The notes: a model not told the origin generated them from the sequence alone. Counted from the stretch's first letter, positions 52,440 through 61,524 are shown. The stretch: DNA of 64,000 nt from Hymenobacter nitidus (GCF_020447315.1 NZ_JAJADQ010000002.1:248001-312000), one strand, 5' to 3'. A program made the numbers and translations.

Positions 52440-53222
52440 CTACTGCTTTTGCCCGCTGTTGATAGTTGCCAGCATGCGGGTCTGGGCCAGCTTGCCTTTC
52501 TTGTCGTAGACCTCCGTTTTCACGATGCCCACGCTGGGCGAGTAGTAGTCGACGACCTTATAAGTGGTGCGCATCACCATGTCTTTGCGGGCTTGGGTGG
52601 CGTCTTCGTGCTCCGATTCCACCTTGTAGCAGGAGAACGTGCCGGCCGGCGTGGTCACGGGCGCGGGGCCGCTCACGACCTTGCGCTGCCGCGAAAAGCT
52701 GCGCACCTTGGCAATATCCACCACCGAGCTGCTGACCTGCACTTCGCTGCCGCCGGTGGGCAAGGTGCTGCCCACCGTGGGCTGGTGCGGCCAGGCCAGG
52801 GCCACGGGTGCGTACACCAGTTTCCGGTCCCGGAACGAGCGGAGGCTTTCGGGCTTCAGCTCACTCATACCATCGACGAAGCTGGTGTCCTGGCGGCAGG
52901 AAATCGTGAGGTCCTGCATGTTCAGCAGGCGGCTTTTGGCGTCGTAGAGGCCACTTTTGAGCAGCACCAGGTGCGTCTCCACGGTTTTTTTCTTGTTCAT
53001 CTCCGAGCTCAGGCTCACCACGCGCATGCGCAGCTCACCGGTGGGCTTACCGGCCGCGTCGGTGAGGCGGTACACCCGCTCGTTGTTGTCGGTCAGGCCG
53101 AAGGGATGGTGGCAGTCGATACCGGTTGCGGCGGGGGCGGCATTCTGGGCCTGGAGGGCGGCTACGGGCAGCGCGGTCAGCAGAAGGGTGGAGAGCAGCC
53201 GGAAAGAGGGACGGTGGAGCAT
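52440..53222 (-). CDS. Exported TapB/DUF3108-like protein
   Basis: The 260-residue protein has a signal peptide (MLHRPSFRLLSTLLLTALP, cleavage near ALQAQ). The mature part is beta-rich, with RVVSLSSEMNKKKTVETHLV, FSRQRKVVSGPAPVTTPAGT and YYSPSVGIVKTEVYDKKGK. The end motif (YY.P.VG.V..E.YD..G) is typical of DUF3108/TapB-type exported proteins. Function is unknown. It stands alone between terminators. Confidence 0.75.
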   Translation of the reverse strand: MLHRPSFRLLSTLLLTALPVAALQAQNAAPAATGIDCHHPFGLTDNNERVYRLTDAAGKPTGELRMRVVSLSSEMNKKKTVETHLVLLKSGLYDAKSRLLNMQDLTISCRQDTSFVDGMSELKPESLRSFRDRKLVYAPVALAWPHQPTVGSTLPTGGSEVQVSSSVVDIAKVRSFSRQRKVVSGPAPVTTPAGTFSCYKVESEHEDATQARKDMVMRTTYKVVDYYSPSVGIVKTEVYDKKGKLAQTRMLATINSGQKQ

Positions 53223-53401
53223 AGGGAAGGTGAACAGTAGGAGCGGAGCCTGGGCAACATACGAAGCCCACTTTATTTAGATTTGCGCCCACTCTGGCAA
53301 ACGGCCTGCCAAGCTAAGCCCAAGCCTGTAACTTGCGCGCCCCGGTCACGTTTGCCGGGTAGCATCCCTCTTTCCCTTTTTTCCATTTCCTTCCCGCTAT
53401 T

Positions 53402-53990
53402 ATGGCTACTTCTTCCCAATCATCCGGCACCTGGGCCGATACGGCGGCTTCGCTGCTCTCCAAGCTTTCCGGCGGCGTCGAGCTGAGCTTTGCCTTCGAC
53501 CAGATGGAGCTGCAGGTGCCCAACGCCCAGAATCCCGGCGCGGCCCCTGCCACCTGGCGCCTGAACGGCTCGTTGCGCATCCGCACCCGCGGCGAAAATA
53601 CCGCCGCGGCTCCAGTGCAGTTGCCTGCCCCCAAGCCCGAACCCCTTGGCTAGTGGCCTCGACATTGAGGCGCGCCTGGTTATCACCATGGACGGCGACG
53701 ACATTCAGATTGCGGGCTCCGGCTCGTACCTGATTGTGAACCTGCCCAGCCAGCGCGTGCTCGACAAGCTCACCAGCGGTCCGCCCAAGCCCCCCGGCGA
53801 AAAAAAGGCTAAGCCCGCCAATGCCCCCGACCCCCTGCAGCAGCTCAACGACCTGGCCCGGCAGCTGGGTCTGATTCTGGATTTGCGGGTGGCCGGCAAA
53901 ACCCACGTCACGTTTGGAGCGGGCCGCACGGCCAAGATTACCATCAATGCGGTGCTGGGAAAGATAGGGTCTTTTTTTCGGGCGGATTAA
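53402..53990 (+). pseudogene. Hypothetical gene split by a frameshift at a C-run
   Basis: Two adjacent frames overlap: 53402-53653 (83 residues, ending PKPEPLG) and 53646-53990 (114 residues, beginning at a TTG with ASGLDIEARLVITMDGD). Removing one C from the CCCC run at 53642-53645 joins them into a single protein of about 195 residues. The joined product alternates beta strands (VELSFAFDQMELQVP, GSLRIRTRG, LDIEARLVITMDGDDIQI) and a helix (DPLQQLNDLARQLG), a fold broken by the split. It may be a true pseudogene, a sequencing error, or a frameshifting gene. The family is not recognised. Confidence 0.65.
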
Positions 53991-54127
53991 GCCAAATAAC
54001 GGTGCCCGAGGAATGGCATTTTACGTATCTTGCTCTGTAGCCACCAGCACCTCCGGCCAGGTCGGGAACGGAACTTATGGCTCTTGGATTGGTTTCCAGA
54101 ACGTACGCTGCTTCCTCGCACCCAATG

Positions 54128-54772
54128 ATGAATTCCGACAAAGAACGCAAAGACAAAGTAGGGGCCGGCCGGCCGACTTCCGCCTTCACCCGCATCGAGC
54201 GGGTGCCACCCCTGCTGATGCTGCTGTACCTGGCAATGGTCGGTATCACGGTGCTGTTCGTTATCCTGCTGGCCGCCTACATTCAGACGCGCACGTTGAA
54301 CGGCCTGCCCACCGGGGCGCACCCGCTGCCCCGCTATTTCTCCCTGAGTACCATCGTGCTACTGGTCAGCAGCTACACGCTCAGCCAGGCCCGGCGCATC
54401 TACAGCTCCGATGATATCCGGAGTCTTTCGCGCTGCCTGGGCGCCACGCTGCTGCTGGGCAGCATCTTCGCCGGACTGCAGGTGCTGGGCTGGCGTGAGC
54501 TGATGAACCAGGGCATCTTCTTCACGGGCGAAGCCAGCGGTACCTATATCTACCTGATTTCGGCCCTGCACGTGGCTCATCTGCTGGGCGGCATGCTGCT
54601 GCTGCTGGCCCTGATGCTGCGCAGCATGCACGCCTCCCGGGACGCGGTACGCTCTTTGGTATTTATCCGCGACCCGTACCGGCACCGGCAGTTGCGCATG
54701 CTGAACATCTACTGGCACTTTATCGATGCCCTGTGGGTGGCTCTGTTCGCCGTGTTTCTGTTCCTGTACTAG
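54128..54772 (+). CDS. Cytochrome c oxidase subunit III-like membrane protein
   Basis: The 214-residue protein has five TM segments (about 24-48, 66-82, 98-114, 136-160 and 190-213), the short five-helix version of subunit III. HVAHLLGGMLLLLAL and NIYWHFIDALWVALFAVFLF are the usual subunit III signatures. It contains no other oxidase subunit nearby, so it may be an accessory or paralogous copy. The first ATG of a tandem pair is at 54125; an upstream start at 54077 is unlikely. It ends at a bidirectional terminator. Confidence 0.85.
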   Translation: MNSDKERKDKVGAGRPTSAFTRIERVPPLLMLLYLAMVGITVLFVILLAAYIQTRTLNGLPTGAHPLPRYFSLSTIVLLVSSYTLSQARRIYSSDDIRSLSRCLGATLLLGSIFAGLQVLGWRELMNQGIFFTGEASGTYIYLISALHVAHLLGGMLLLLALMLRSMHASRDAVRSLVFIRDPYRHRQLRMLNIYWHFIDALWVALFAVFLFLY

Positions 54773-54795
54773 GGCACACCCGAAAGGCTTGGCCC

Positions 54796-54838
54796 ATAAA
54801 AAAGCCCCGGCTCGTTTAGCGAGTCGGGGCTTTTTTGT
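54796..54838. terminator. Bidirectional intrinsic terminator
   Basis: The stem AAAAAAGCCCCGGCTCG/CGAGTCGGGGCTTTTTT, with one mismatch, lies between two convergent genes. Confidence 0.92.
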
Positions 54839-54852
54839 GAGTGATAATTCCG

Positions 54853-57060
54853 CTACGGCGCAATGGTCACGGTGCCTTTGTAGCTTTTATCCGTGAATTC
54901 AATCAGCAGGAAGTATACCCCGGCCGGCAGCCCGCCGCCGTCCCACTTAAAGGTGCGGTTGGTGGTCTGATACACCAGGTTGCCCCAGCGGCTGAAGATT
55001 TTGATGTTGGCCAGCCGCGAGTCGCAGAAGTCGGGCGGTAGGTTGGGCAGCTCAAAGAAGTCGTGGTTCTGGTCGTTGTTGGGCGTGAAGATGTTGGCCG
55101 GCAGGAAGGGCTGGGCCGCCGGCTTTACCACCGCAAAGCGCAGGGTGCGGGTTTTGGGCACCGGGCGGCAGGTGGTTTCCTGCAGCCGGAATGTTACCTC
55201 GACTTTGTCCTGGGCCGCCACGGCGCAGTTGGGCGTCCATTCGAGTACGCCGCTGGCTTTGCCGGCGCCATTCTGGGCCGTGAAGCGCATGCCGGCCGCC
55301 GCCAGGTCCAGGCCGCCGGCTGTGGCGGTCAGCGTCAGCAGGTCAATATCCGTGTCCAAGCCCTCCATCGTCATGCGGAAGGGCTCCCCGAGCTGGCGGG
55401 TAATCACCGTGACCGAGTCGGCCAGGGCCAGAGCCAGTGAGGGCGGCGCGTTGGTGTAGTCAATCTGAATCGGGACCAGCAGCGGGGGCGAGGCCTGCCG
55501 CTCACTGCAGGGGTTAGCGGCGGCAGCAAACTCAAACTCGTACAGAAACTTATCGGTGGTGGGGCACGGCACGCGCCAGGTGAAGGTGCCGCTGACCTGG
55601 GGTCCGGTCGAATTCTGCACCAGCGCGGCTCCCACGCTGGCCGGCGCGAAGCCCCGGCCGCGCATTTCCAGCGTTACGGGGTCAGTGTCGGGGTCCTGGC
55701 CGGTTACCTGAAAGGTGATTAAGTCGCCGATGCGCGCCCGCAAAGGCAGGCCGGGGCCGGCAGTGGTGGCCACCAGGGGCGGCGCGTTGGGGTCGGGCAC
55801 GCCGATAAAGGCCAGGCGCACGGTGTCGCGCTTGGGCAGGCTGCAGCCGTTGTCGGCCACGATTACGTCGAGCAGGTACACCTTGCCCTTGGTGTCGAAG
55901 CAAGAACCAAAACAGAGCTGCGAAACGAGCGTATCGGGGGCGCCTGGGGTGCGGACGGTGCCCTGCAAGACAGAAAAGCTGGGCAGGGGCGTCGAGAAGT
56001 TCACCGGGCGCAACGACAAGCTCAGGCTGGATACGGGGTCGGGGTCGGTGAAGCGCAGCGTGACGCAGCGGCTCGAGCCGGGCTCCAGCTTCAGCACGTC
56101 TTTACCCGGCTCGTAGGGCTTGGAGTTGCCGGTCACAAACAGGCTCATGGCCGGGGGCGTATTGCGCGGGCAGTCGATTACCTGCAACTGAAAGTCGCGG
56201 CGCACCTCACTGATTTTCTCGCCGTTGCGGTATTCCGAGCACTTGATGCCGAACACGAACAGGCCCAGCTGGTTGGGCCTCACCTGCAGGCGGCCCGTGG
56301 CGCGGTCCACCGTCAGGGCCGGGTCGCCCGGAATCTGGTTGAGCACGCTCAGGCCGGGCTGCCACTGAATGGGCAGGTAGGGCTGGGGCTCGGCCTGGTT
56401 GGGCTTGGGCATGCCCGAGGTGGAGTGGCCGTTCAGAGGCGTCGAGAGCTCATACACCAGCGAATCGCCGTCGATATCCTGGCCCCCAAAATCGTAGTAG
56501 AACAGGTCGCCGCGGCAGGCGTAGTCGCTCAGGGGCGGGAAGATGCGGGGCGTAGAGTTGATAAACGGCCGGCCGTTGCGCACGACGGCCGGAAACTCCA
56601 GGTAGTAGGTCTGGCCCGCGTTGCCCGGTGTCCGGATGTTACGGATGCTGTTGTTGCGGCAGCAGCGCTCCACGGCCGCGTAGTAGCCCGTTGGGTTGGT
56701 GTAGGTAGAAGCCGGCAGCTCAATCAGATTGGAGTACTGAATGCGGCGGGTACTTAGCACGGGCAGGGTGCAGGCAATATTGGAGTAGTTGACGTTGGTA
56801 TTCGCCACCAGGGGCAACGACAGGTTCTGCATCCGCCGGTCGGTGCCTTTCTCGAAAATGCTAATCGTCAGCTCGTTGTCCAGGGCGCCGGGGTTGCCAT
56901 ACACCGCGTCGAAGTACAGGTTCAGGTTGATGCGGTAGCGGCTGCCGGACTGGTACTGCAAGTCCAGCTCGCCGCCCACGATGTGCGTGGCGCGCCCCGG
57001 CACGGCGGCCCCGAGCAGAAGCAGCAGCACCAAAAAAACAGAGGGTAGAAGTCGATGCAT
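54853..57060 (-). CDS. Large secreted protein with C-terminal T9SS type B sorting domain
   Basis: The 735-residue protein has a signal peptide (MHRLLPSVFLVLLLLLGAAV). The N-terminus resembles other large Bacteroidota surface proteins (THIVGGELDLQYQSGSRYRI). The middle holds several Ig-like beta domains of 90-100 residues. The last 85 residues form the gliding-motility/CHU_C-type sorting domain: FLPANIFTPNNDQNHDFFEL, then IFSRWGNLVYQT and GLPAGVYFLLIEFTDKSYKG. This signal sends proteins through the type IX system to the cell surface. The ATG at 57060 was preferred to 57075. Confidence 0.93.
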   Translation of the reverse strand: MHRLLPSVFLVLLLLLGAAVPGRATHIVGGELDLQYQSGSRYRINLNLYFDAVYGNPGALDNELTISIFEKGTDRRMQNLSLPLVANTNVNYSNIACTLPVLSTRRIQYSNLIELPASTYTNPTGYYAAVERCCRNNSIRNIRTPGNAGQTYYLEFPAVVRNGRPFINSTPRIFPPLSDYACRGDLFYYDFGGQDIDGDSLVYELSTPLNGHSTSGMPKPNQAEPQPYLPIQWQPGLSVLNQIPGDPALTVDRATGRLQVRPNQLGLFVFGIKCSEYRNGEKISEVRRDFQLQVIDCPRNTPPAMSLFVTGNSKPYEPGKDVLKLEPGSSRCVTLRFTDPDPVSSLSLSLRPVNFSTPLPSFSVLQGTVRTPGAPDTLVSQLCFGSCFDTKGKVYLLDVIVADNGCSLPKRDTVRLAFIGVPDPNAPPLVATTAGPGLPLRARIGDLITFQVTGQDPDTDPVTLEMRGRGFAPASVGAALVQNSTGPQVSGTFTWRVPCPTTDKFLYEFEFAAAANPCSERQASPPLLVPIQIDYTNAPPSLALALADSVTVITRQLGEPFRMTMEGLDTDIDLLTLTATAGGLDLAAAGMRFTAQNGAGKASGVLEWTPNCAVAAQDKVEVTFRLQETTCRPVPKTRTLRFAVVKPAAQPFLPANIFTPNNDQNHDFFELPNLPPDFCDSRLANIKIFSRWGNLVYQTTNRTFKWDGGGLPAGVYFLLIEFTDKSYKGTVTIAP

Positions 57061-57214
57061 AGGAGTGTAGGGCAAATACAGTTGAAAGATACAAAACCTG
57101 CCTGCGTAACTCTAGTGTTGGGCAGAGGTTTGTGACGCAGTGCGTATCTTAGCCAACTCAATTCCCCCGGGCATTATTGCTCCTTTCCTCGTGTCCCTTT
57201 ATCCTTCCTATTGC

Positions 57215-59224
57215 ATGCGTAAAACTCTCTACTCTCTGCTGGCCGGCTGCCTGGTAACTGGCGCGGCCCAGGCCCAGATTCCGGCTTACCGCGCCCAGCC
57301 CGCCGACCTGGACGGCACGGCGGCCCGCAGCTGCGCTCAGGTGCACCAGAACACCGCCCAGCGTCAACCAGCGGCCACCGTACGCCACCGCCAGAAGATG
57401 GAGCGCTACGACGTGAAGTACTACAAGCTCGACATTGCCCTGGAAAATAACGTCCGCACCGTGGGCGGCTCGGTGCGCATGCTGGCCCTGAACCGGACCC
57501 AGGCTCTCGACTCCCTGGCTTTCGAGCTCTATCCCACGCTGATTATCGACTCGGTGGTGGTGAACAGCAAGAAAGTGGCGGGCACCCGCCGCGCGGCCGG
57601 CGACGTGACCGTGAAGCTGGCCGAGGCAGTGCCCGCCAACACGTTGTTCAACGCCTACATCTACTACCGCGGCACGGCGCCCAACGGCAACTCGGCCGCC
57701 ATCGGCAACGCCCTGGATACCGATGTAGACCAGGATTTCGGGGCCAACGTAACCTGGAGCCTGAGTGAGCCTTTCAACGCCTACGAGTGGTGGCCCTGCA
57801 AGCAGGTGCTCACCGACAAAGCCGACTCCTCCGACGTGTGGGTCACGACTTCCAGTCTGAACAAAGTCGGCTCCAACGGCGTGCTGACCCAGGTAACGCC
57901 GCGCCCCAACGGCAAGAGCCGCTACGAGTGGAAGTCGCGCTACCCCATTGCCTACTACCTGATTTCGGTGGCCGTGTCGCCCTACATCGAGTACACCACC
58001 TATGCAAGTCCCGGCTCCGGAGTGCGCATTCCGGTCGTCAACTACGTCTACAACACGGCGGCTCTGAACTACTACCGCACCGAGCTGGACCGCACGGCGG
58101 GCTTTATCGAGAATTTTTCCAACCTGGTGGGGCTCTATCCCTTTGCCAAGGAGAAATACGGACACGCCATGGCGCCCATCGGCGGCGGTATGGAGCACCA
58201 GACCATGACCACCCAAGACGGCTTCAACTTCACGCTCACGGCCCACGAGCTGTTTCACCAGTGGTTCGGCGACAACGTAACCTGCGCCTCCTGGAAGGAT
58301 ATCTGGCTTAATGAAAGCTTTGCCTCCTACGGCGAGTACATTTCGCTCAGCGACTTTGCCTCCCCGGCCAATGCCCGCACCTGGATGGACAACGCCCATG
58401 CCAACGCCCTGCAAAGCCCCGGCGGCAGCGTACTCGTTGCCGATGCTGACACGACCAACGTGGGCCGTATTTTCAGCAGCCGGCTCAGCTACAAGAAGGG
58501 CGCTACCGTGATTCACATGCTGCGCTACCTGCTCAACGACGACGAGAAGTTCTTCCGGGCCCTGAGCACCTACCAGTCGCGCTTTGCCGGCAGCACGGCC
58601 CGCACGATAGATATGCAGCGGATTTTTGAGGTCGAGGCGCAGCAACCCCTCGGCTACTTCTTCCAGCAGTGGGTGCGGGGCGAAGGCTACCCCTCGTTTG
58701 CTGTGCGCTGGAACCAAGTGGGAACCACCTTGTACGTCCGGTCAACGGAAACTGCCTCGATGCCGTCGGTAACGCCTTTCTTCGACACGGAGCTGGACTA
58801 TAAAATCAACTACAGCGGCGGCACCAGTCAGATTATCCGGCTGCGCCAAAGCCAGCTGGTGTCCAACTTCAGCCTGCCCGTGGCCGGCACCGTAACCAGC
58901 ATTCAGCTCGACCCCAACCAGTGGGTGCTCAACGGCAGCAGCGTCGCCATCCGCGACAACACGCTGTCTACGAAAAATGCTGCCGCTATGGCGGCTCTGA
59001 CGGTGTACCCCAACCCGTGCCGGGAAACGCTGCAGCTGGCCAACCTGTCGATGCGCACGGCCCAGGCCGAAATCACCGACATGACGGGCCGTGTGGTGCT
59101 GCTCCAGACGGTGGGTGCTGCCCAACCCTCGCTCAATACCCGTACGCTCACGCCGGGCCTCTACCACCTGCGGCTCACCACCCCGGAGGGTGATGTGTCG
59201 TTTGCCCGGTTCGTGCGCGAGTAA
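57215..59224 (+). CDS. M1 family aminopeptidase with T9SS type A sorting domain
   Basis: The 669-residue protein has a signal peptide (MRKTLYSLLAGCLVTGAAQ). The M1 catalytic core has GGGMEH at 323-328 and the HExxH-x18-E zinc site (H344, E345, H348, E367), followed by a helical domain. The last 80 residues form a T9SS type A module (AALTVYPNPCRETLQLANLS, then LTPGLYHLRLTTPEGDVSFA), so the enzyme is secreted. It removes N-terminal residues from peptides. The ATG at 57215 was chosen for the signal peptide; the frame starts at 57140. Confidence 0.96.
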   Translation: MRKTLYSLLAGCLVTGAAQAQIPAYRAQPADLDGTAARSCAQVHQNTAQRQPAATVRHRQKMERYDVKYYKLDIALENNVRTVGGSVRMLALNRTQALDSLAFELYPTLIIDSVVVNSKKVAGTRRAAGDVTVKLAEAVPANTLFNAYIYYRGTAPNGNSAAIGNALDTDVDQDFGANVTWSLSEPFNAYEWWPCKQVLTDKADSSDVWVTTSSLNKVGSNGVLTQVTPRPNGKSRYEWKSRYPIAYYLISVAVSPYIEYTTYASPGSGVRIPVVNYVYNTAALNYYRTELDRTAGFIENFSNLVGLYPFAKEKYGHAMAPIGGGMEHQTMTTQDGFNFTLTAHELFHQWFGDNVTCASWKDIWLNESFASYGEYISLSDFASPANARTWMDNAHANALQSPGGSVLVADADTTNVGRIFSSRLSYKKGATVIHMLRYLLNDDEKFFRALSTYQSRFAGSTARTIDMQRIFEVEAQQPLGYFFQQWVRGEGYPSFAVRWNQVGTTLYVRSTETASMPSVTPFFDTELDYKINYSGGTSQIIRLRQSQLVSNFSLPVAGTVTSIQLDPNQWVLNGSSVAIRDNTLSTKNAAAMAALTVYPNPCRETLQLANLSMRTAQAEITDMTGRVVLLQTVGAAQPSLNTRTLTPGLYHLRLTTPEGDVSFARFVRE

Positions 59225-59243
59225 ACATTCGGCGCTTTAACCC

Positions 59244-59281
59244 AAAAAAGCCCCGCCGATACTTCGGCGGGGCTTTTTTTG
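59244..59281. terminator. Bidirectional intrinsic terminator
   Basis: The stem AAAAAAGCCCCGCCGA/TCGGCGGGGCTTTTTT with a 4-base loop lies between the M1 gene and a convergent hypothetical gene. Confidence 0.92.
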
Positions 59282-59296
59282 TCGTGTGTTTGCCGG

Positions 59297-59962
59297 CTAC
59301 TTGTAGTACTGAGCTATGCGCTGCTGCACCTCGGGGGGCGCAGCGGGCATGTTGAATGCCTTTTCCATCAGCTCATCAAACGACGCGGCCGCCGTGAAAA
59401 TAGCATCGTGGTAGGGGTTGGCGAAAAACCGGATGAAGCCGGGCTGCCCATTGATGCTGACCAGATCCACGGTCACGTTGCCGAAGCGCTGGTTGCAGCG
59501 GCCCGTGGCCGTGCAGTCGTGGGGGTGGGGCTTCAGAAAATGCTTCTCGATGCTTTCCGTGTAGCGCTCATGCTTCACCAGTCGCCGGTCCGACACCGAG
59601 GCGTTGTAGCCCAGCAGCAGCACTTGGTCCCGGATAAAGTCGAACAGGTGGCGGAAGTTGCCGGGGCCGATGCTGGGGTCGTAAAAAAACACCGCGCCCT
59701 GCCGGCCCTGCTCCAGCAGGAGCTGCACGCGCAGCTGCTTGGCGCACACCCCCGTTTTCTGAAAGTGGTACGCTTTGAAAAAGGGCCCCATCCAGTTCAG
59801 ATACACTTGCTGATCTACCCACTGCTGGTGCGCCCGCGCCTGGGCGGGCGTGCGCAGCAATGGCTGCCAGCTGGTGGCATTGGAGGCGCCGCCAGCAGCG
59901 AATATCTTCTTTAGAAAGGAAAGCAAGGGAGAGAACTGATTTTGAGAAGAAACACTGGGCAC
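59297..59962 (-). CDS. Hypothetical protein
   Basis: The 221-residue protein starts at a GTG. It is soluble, with no signal peptide. It has a VQLLLEQGRQGAVFFYDPS stretch, an FDFIRDQVLLLGYNASVSDRR region and a Cys/His cluster (KPHPHDCTATGRCNQRFG near residue 150), which could bind metal. It ends in a helix (FDELMEKAFNMP). I do not recognise a family. It stands alone on its strand. Confidence 0.7.
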   Translation of the reverse strand: MPSVSSQNQFSPLLSFLKKIFAAGGASNATSWQPLLRTPAQARAHQQWVDQQVYLNWMGPFFKAYHFQKTGVCAKQLRVQLLLEQGRQGAVFFYDPSIGPGNFRHLFDFIRDQVLLLGYNASVSDRRLVKHERYTESIEKHFLKPHPHDCTATGRCNQRFGNVTVDLVSINGQPGFIRFFANPYHDAIFTAAASFDELMEKAFNMPAAPPEVQQRIAQYYK

Positions 59963-60042
59963 CCGAAATAGTTTTTGATTGAGTTGCAGCCCGGGCGCGC
60001 AAAAGCCCGTCTTTTCCTCTTCTATCTACTGTCCACCTTGCT

Positions 60043-60510
60043 ATGACTACCAAACAACGTACCGTTCTGAAACAGCAGCTACTCTCCGAATGCCGCCGCG
60101 TGCAGCAGCAGAAAGCCGATAATGCCCGCAAGGCCATGCTCGAAGTGCAGGAAAGCGCCCAGGAAAGCCAGGGCACGCCCGAGGATACGTTCGAATCATT
60201 CCGGGAAGCCTGCCAGCTGCAGCGCGACTTATATGCCCGCCAGCTCGATGAGGCCCTGACCGGGCTGCAGGCCCTGCAGCGGGTGCCCGAGGCCCGCTCA
60301 CCCAAGGACCAGCCCGGCGTGGGCACCGTCGTGGTTACCGACACGCAACGGTTTTACATTGCCGTGAGTCTGGGGGAAATCAAGGTCGAGGGAGAGCCAT
60401 ACTTCGCCATTTCCGCGTTTTCGCCCCTATACCAGGCCATGGCCCAGAGCCGCGTCGGCGACACATTCAGCTTCCGCGGCAAGCCCTACCGCATCGAGGA
60501 GGTATTTTAA
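60043..60510 (+). CDS. GreA/GreB-like protein
   Basis: The 155-residue protein has an N-terminal helical hairpin (about 5-80, KQRTVLKQQLLSECRRVQQQ and FREACQLQRDLYARQLDEAL) and a C-terminal domain (about 92-155) with GTVVVTDTQRFYIAVSLGEI and RVGDTFSFRGKPYRIEEVF. This is the layout of transcript-cleavage factors of the Gre family, but the acidic tip residues of true GreA are not obvious. It could be a Gre-like anti-cleavage or stress protein. It is flanked by genes on the other strand. Confidence 0.75.
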   Translation: MTTKQRTVLKQQLLSECRRVQQQKADNARKAMLEVQESAQESQGTPEDTFESFREACQLQRDLYARQLDEALTGLQALQRVPEARSPKDQPGVGTVVVTDTQRFYIAVSLGEIKVEGEPYFAISAFSPLYQAMAQSRVGDTFSFRGKPYRIEEVF

Positions 60511-60520
60511 GCCCGCTGGC

Positions 60521-60961
60521 CTACCGCACCCGGGTCCAGTAATGAGAGCGGCCAATCAGGGCAAAACCAATGTAGCCTTTCACCTCGAGCTTGTCGTTGG
60601 CCACCTGGCTCAGGTAGCAGGAGTAGGTGTGGCCGTTGTGCGGGTCGTAGATTTCGCCATCTTCCCACCGCTCAGCGGCCGGGTTGTAGCGCAGGCTGTG
60701 CAGCACCGTCAAGTTGTGCAGCGGCTGGGTACGCTTGCCGGGGTCGGGATTATGCAGATCGGCTTTAGGACGGCCGGTGTTGGCCTCCTGCGGTTCGCGC
60801 AGCCATACCACCCGCCCGCACAGCTTCTCGCCGCAGCGGTATATCTCGATGTGCGTTTCGCCCGTGTCGTCGGCCCAGACTCCCAGGGGAACTACCGCTT
60901 GGGCCACGGCTCCGAAAGAGCAGGCCAGGGAAAGCAGCAGACTGAGCAGAATGGTTTTCAA
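60521..60961 (-). CDS. DUF2147 exported protein, copy 2
   Basis: The 146-residue protein has a signal peptide (MKTILLSLLLSLACSFGAVA). DUF2147 features are PLGVWADDTGETHIEIYRCG, KLCGRVVWLREP, then GEIYDPHNGHTYSCYLSQV and the end GYIGFALIGRSHYWTRVR. The fold is a small barrel; the function is unknown. The neighbour at 61084-61524 is a clear paralogue of the same length with the same ends. Confidence 0.92.
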   Translation of the reverse strand: MKTILLSLLLSLACSFGAVAQAVVPLGVWADDTGETHIEIYRCGEKLCGRVVWLREPQEANTGRPKADLHNPDPGKRTQPLHNLTVLHSLRYNPAAERWEDGEIYDPHNGHTYSCYLSQVANDKLEVKGYIGFALIGRSHYWTRVR

Positions 60962-61026
60962 GGTGGAAGGCAGTGGCTAGTCTCAACCACCGGACGCGGA
61001 GAAAGGTTGCCGCAAGGAAGGTAGCA

Positions 61027-61061
61027 CAAAAAAAGCGACGCCCCGATGGGGGCGTCGCTGG
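61027..61061 (-). terminator. Intrinsic terminator between the DUF2147 genes
   Basis: The perfect 10-bp stem GCGACGCCCC/GGGGCGTCGC with a GATG loop is followed, on the minus strand, by TTTTTTTG. It ends the upstream copy, so the two genes are separate units. Confidence 0.88.
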
Positions 61062-61083
61062 TCTTGCAAAGAAGCGGCCGGGC

Positions 61084-61524
61084 TTAGCGTACCCGCGTCC
61101 AGGTCTGCGATTTGCCAATCAGCGAGAAGCCGATATAGCCTTTCACTTCCATGGTGTTGGCGTTGAGCACCTTCATGTAGCAGGAGTAGGTTTTGCCATC
61201 CTCGGGGTTGTAGATGGTGCCGTCGTCCCACTTATTCTCGCTGTCTTTCTTGAAGTCCTTCATGAACACCAGGCCCAGACGTGGGCGGTTGCGCAGCTTG
61301 GCGTCGGGGTTCTGCGAGTCGAGCTTGGGCTTGCCGGTAGCGGGGTCGTTGGGCACGGTCAGCGACACAATCTTGCCGAAAAGCTTATCGCCTTGCTGAT
61401 AGATTTCGAACGTGGCTTTCTTCTCTTCGTTGGTCCAGATGCCCAGGGGCGAGAGTTTCTGAGCCGAAGCGATACCCGTGAGGCCCAGCAGCATTGCCAG
61501 ACAGAGGAACAAGGTTTTTTTCAT
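61084..61524 (-). CDS. DUF2147 exported protein, copy 1
   Basis: The 146-residue protein has a signal peptide (MKKTLFLCLAMLLGLTGIAS, cleavage near ASAQ). It shares the DUF2147 pattern with the copy downstream: PLGIWTNEEKKATFEIYQQG, KLFGKIVSL, GTIYNPEDGKTYSCYMKVLN and the end GYIGFSLIGKSQTWTRVR. This looks like a tandem duplication with later divergence. TATCTTTT lies about 30 bases upstream on the minus strand as a possible promoter. Function unknown. Confidence 0.92.
   Translation of the reverse strand: MKKTLFLCLAMLLGLTGIASAQKLSPLGIWTNEEKKATFEIYQQGDKLFGKIVSLTVPNDPATGKPKLDSQNPDAKLRNRPRLGLVFMKDFKKDSENKWDDGTIYNPEDGKTYSCYMKVLNANTMEVKGYIGFSLIGKSQTWTRVR

Noticed and set aside
57158..58717. A 519-codon open frame antisense to the M1 peptidase
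   Set aside because: Shadow of a strongly supported gene; Gly/Val/His/Arg-rich with no domain.
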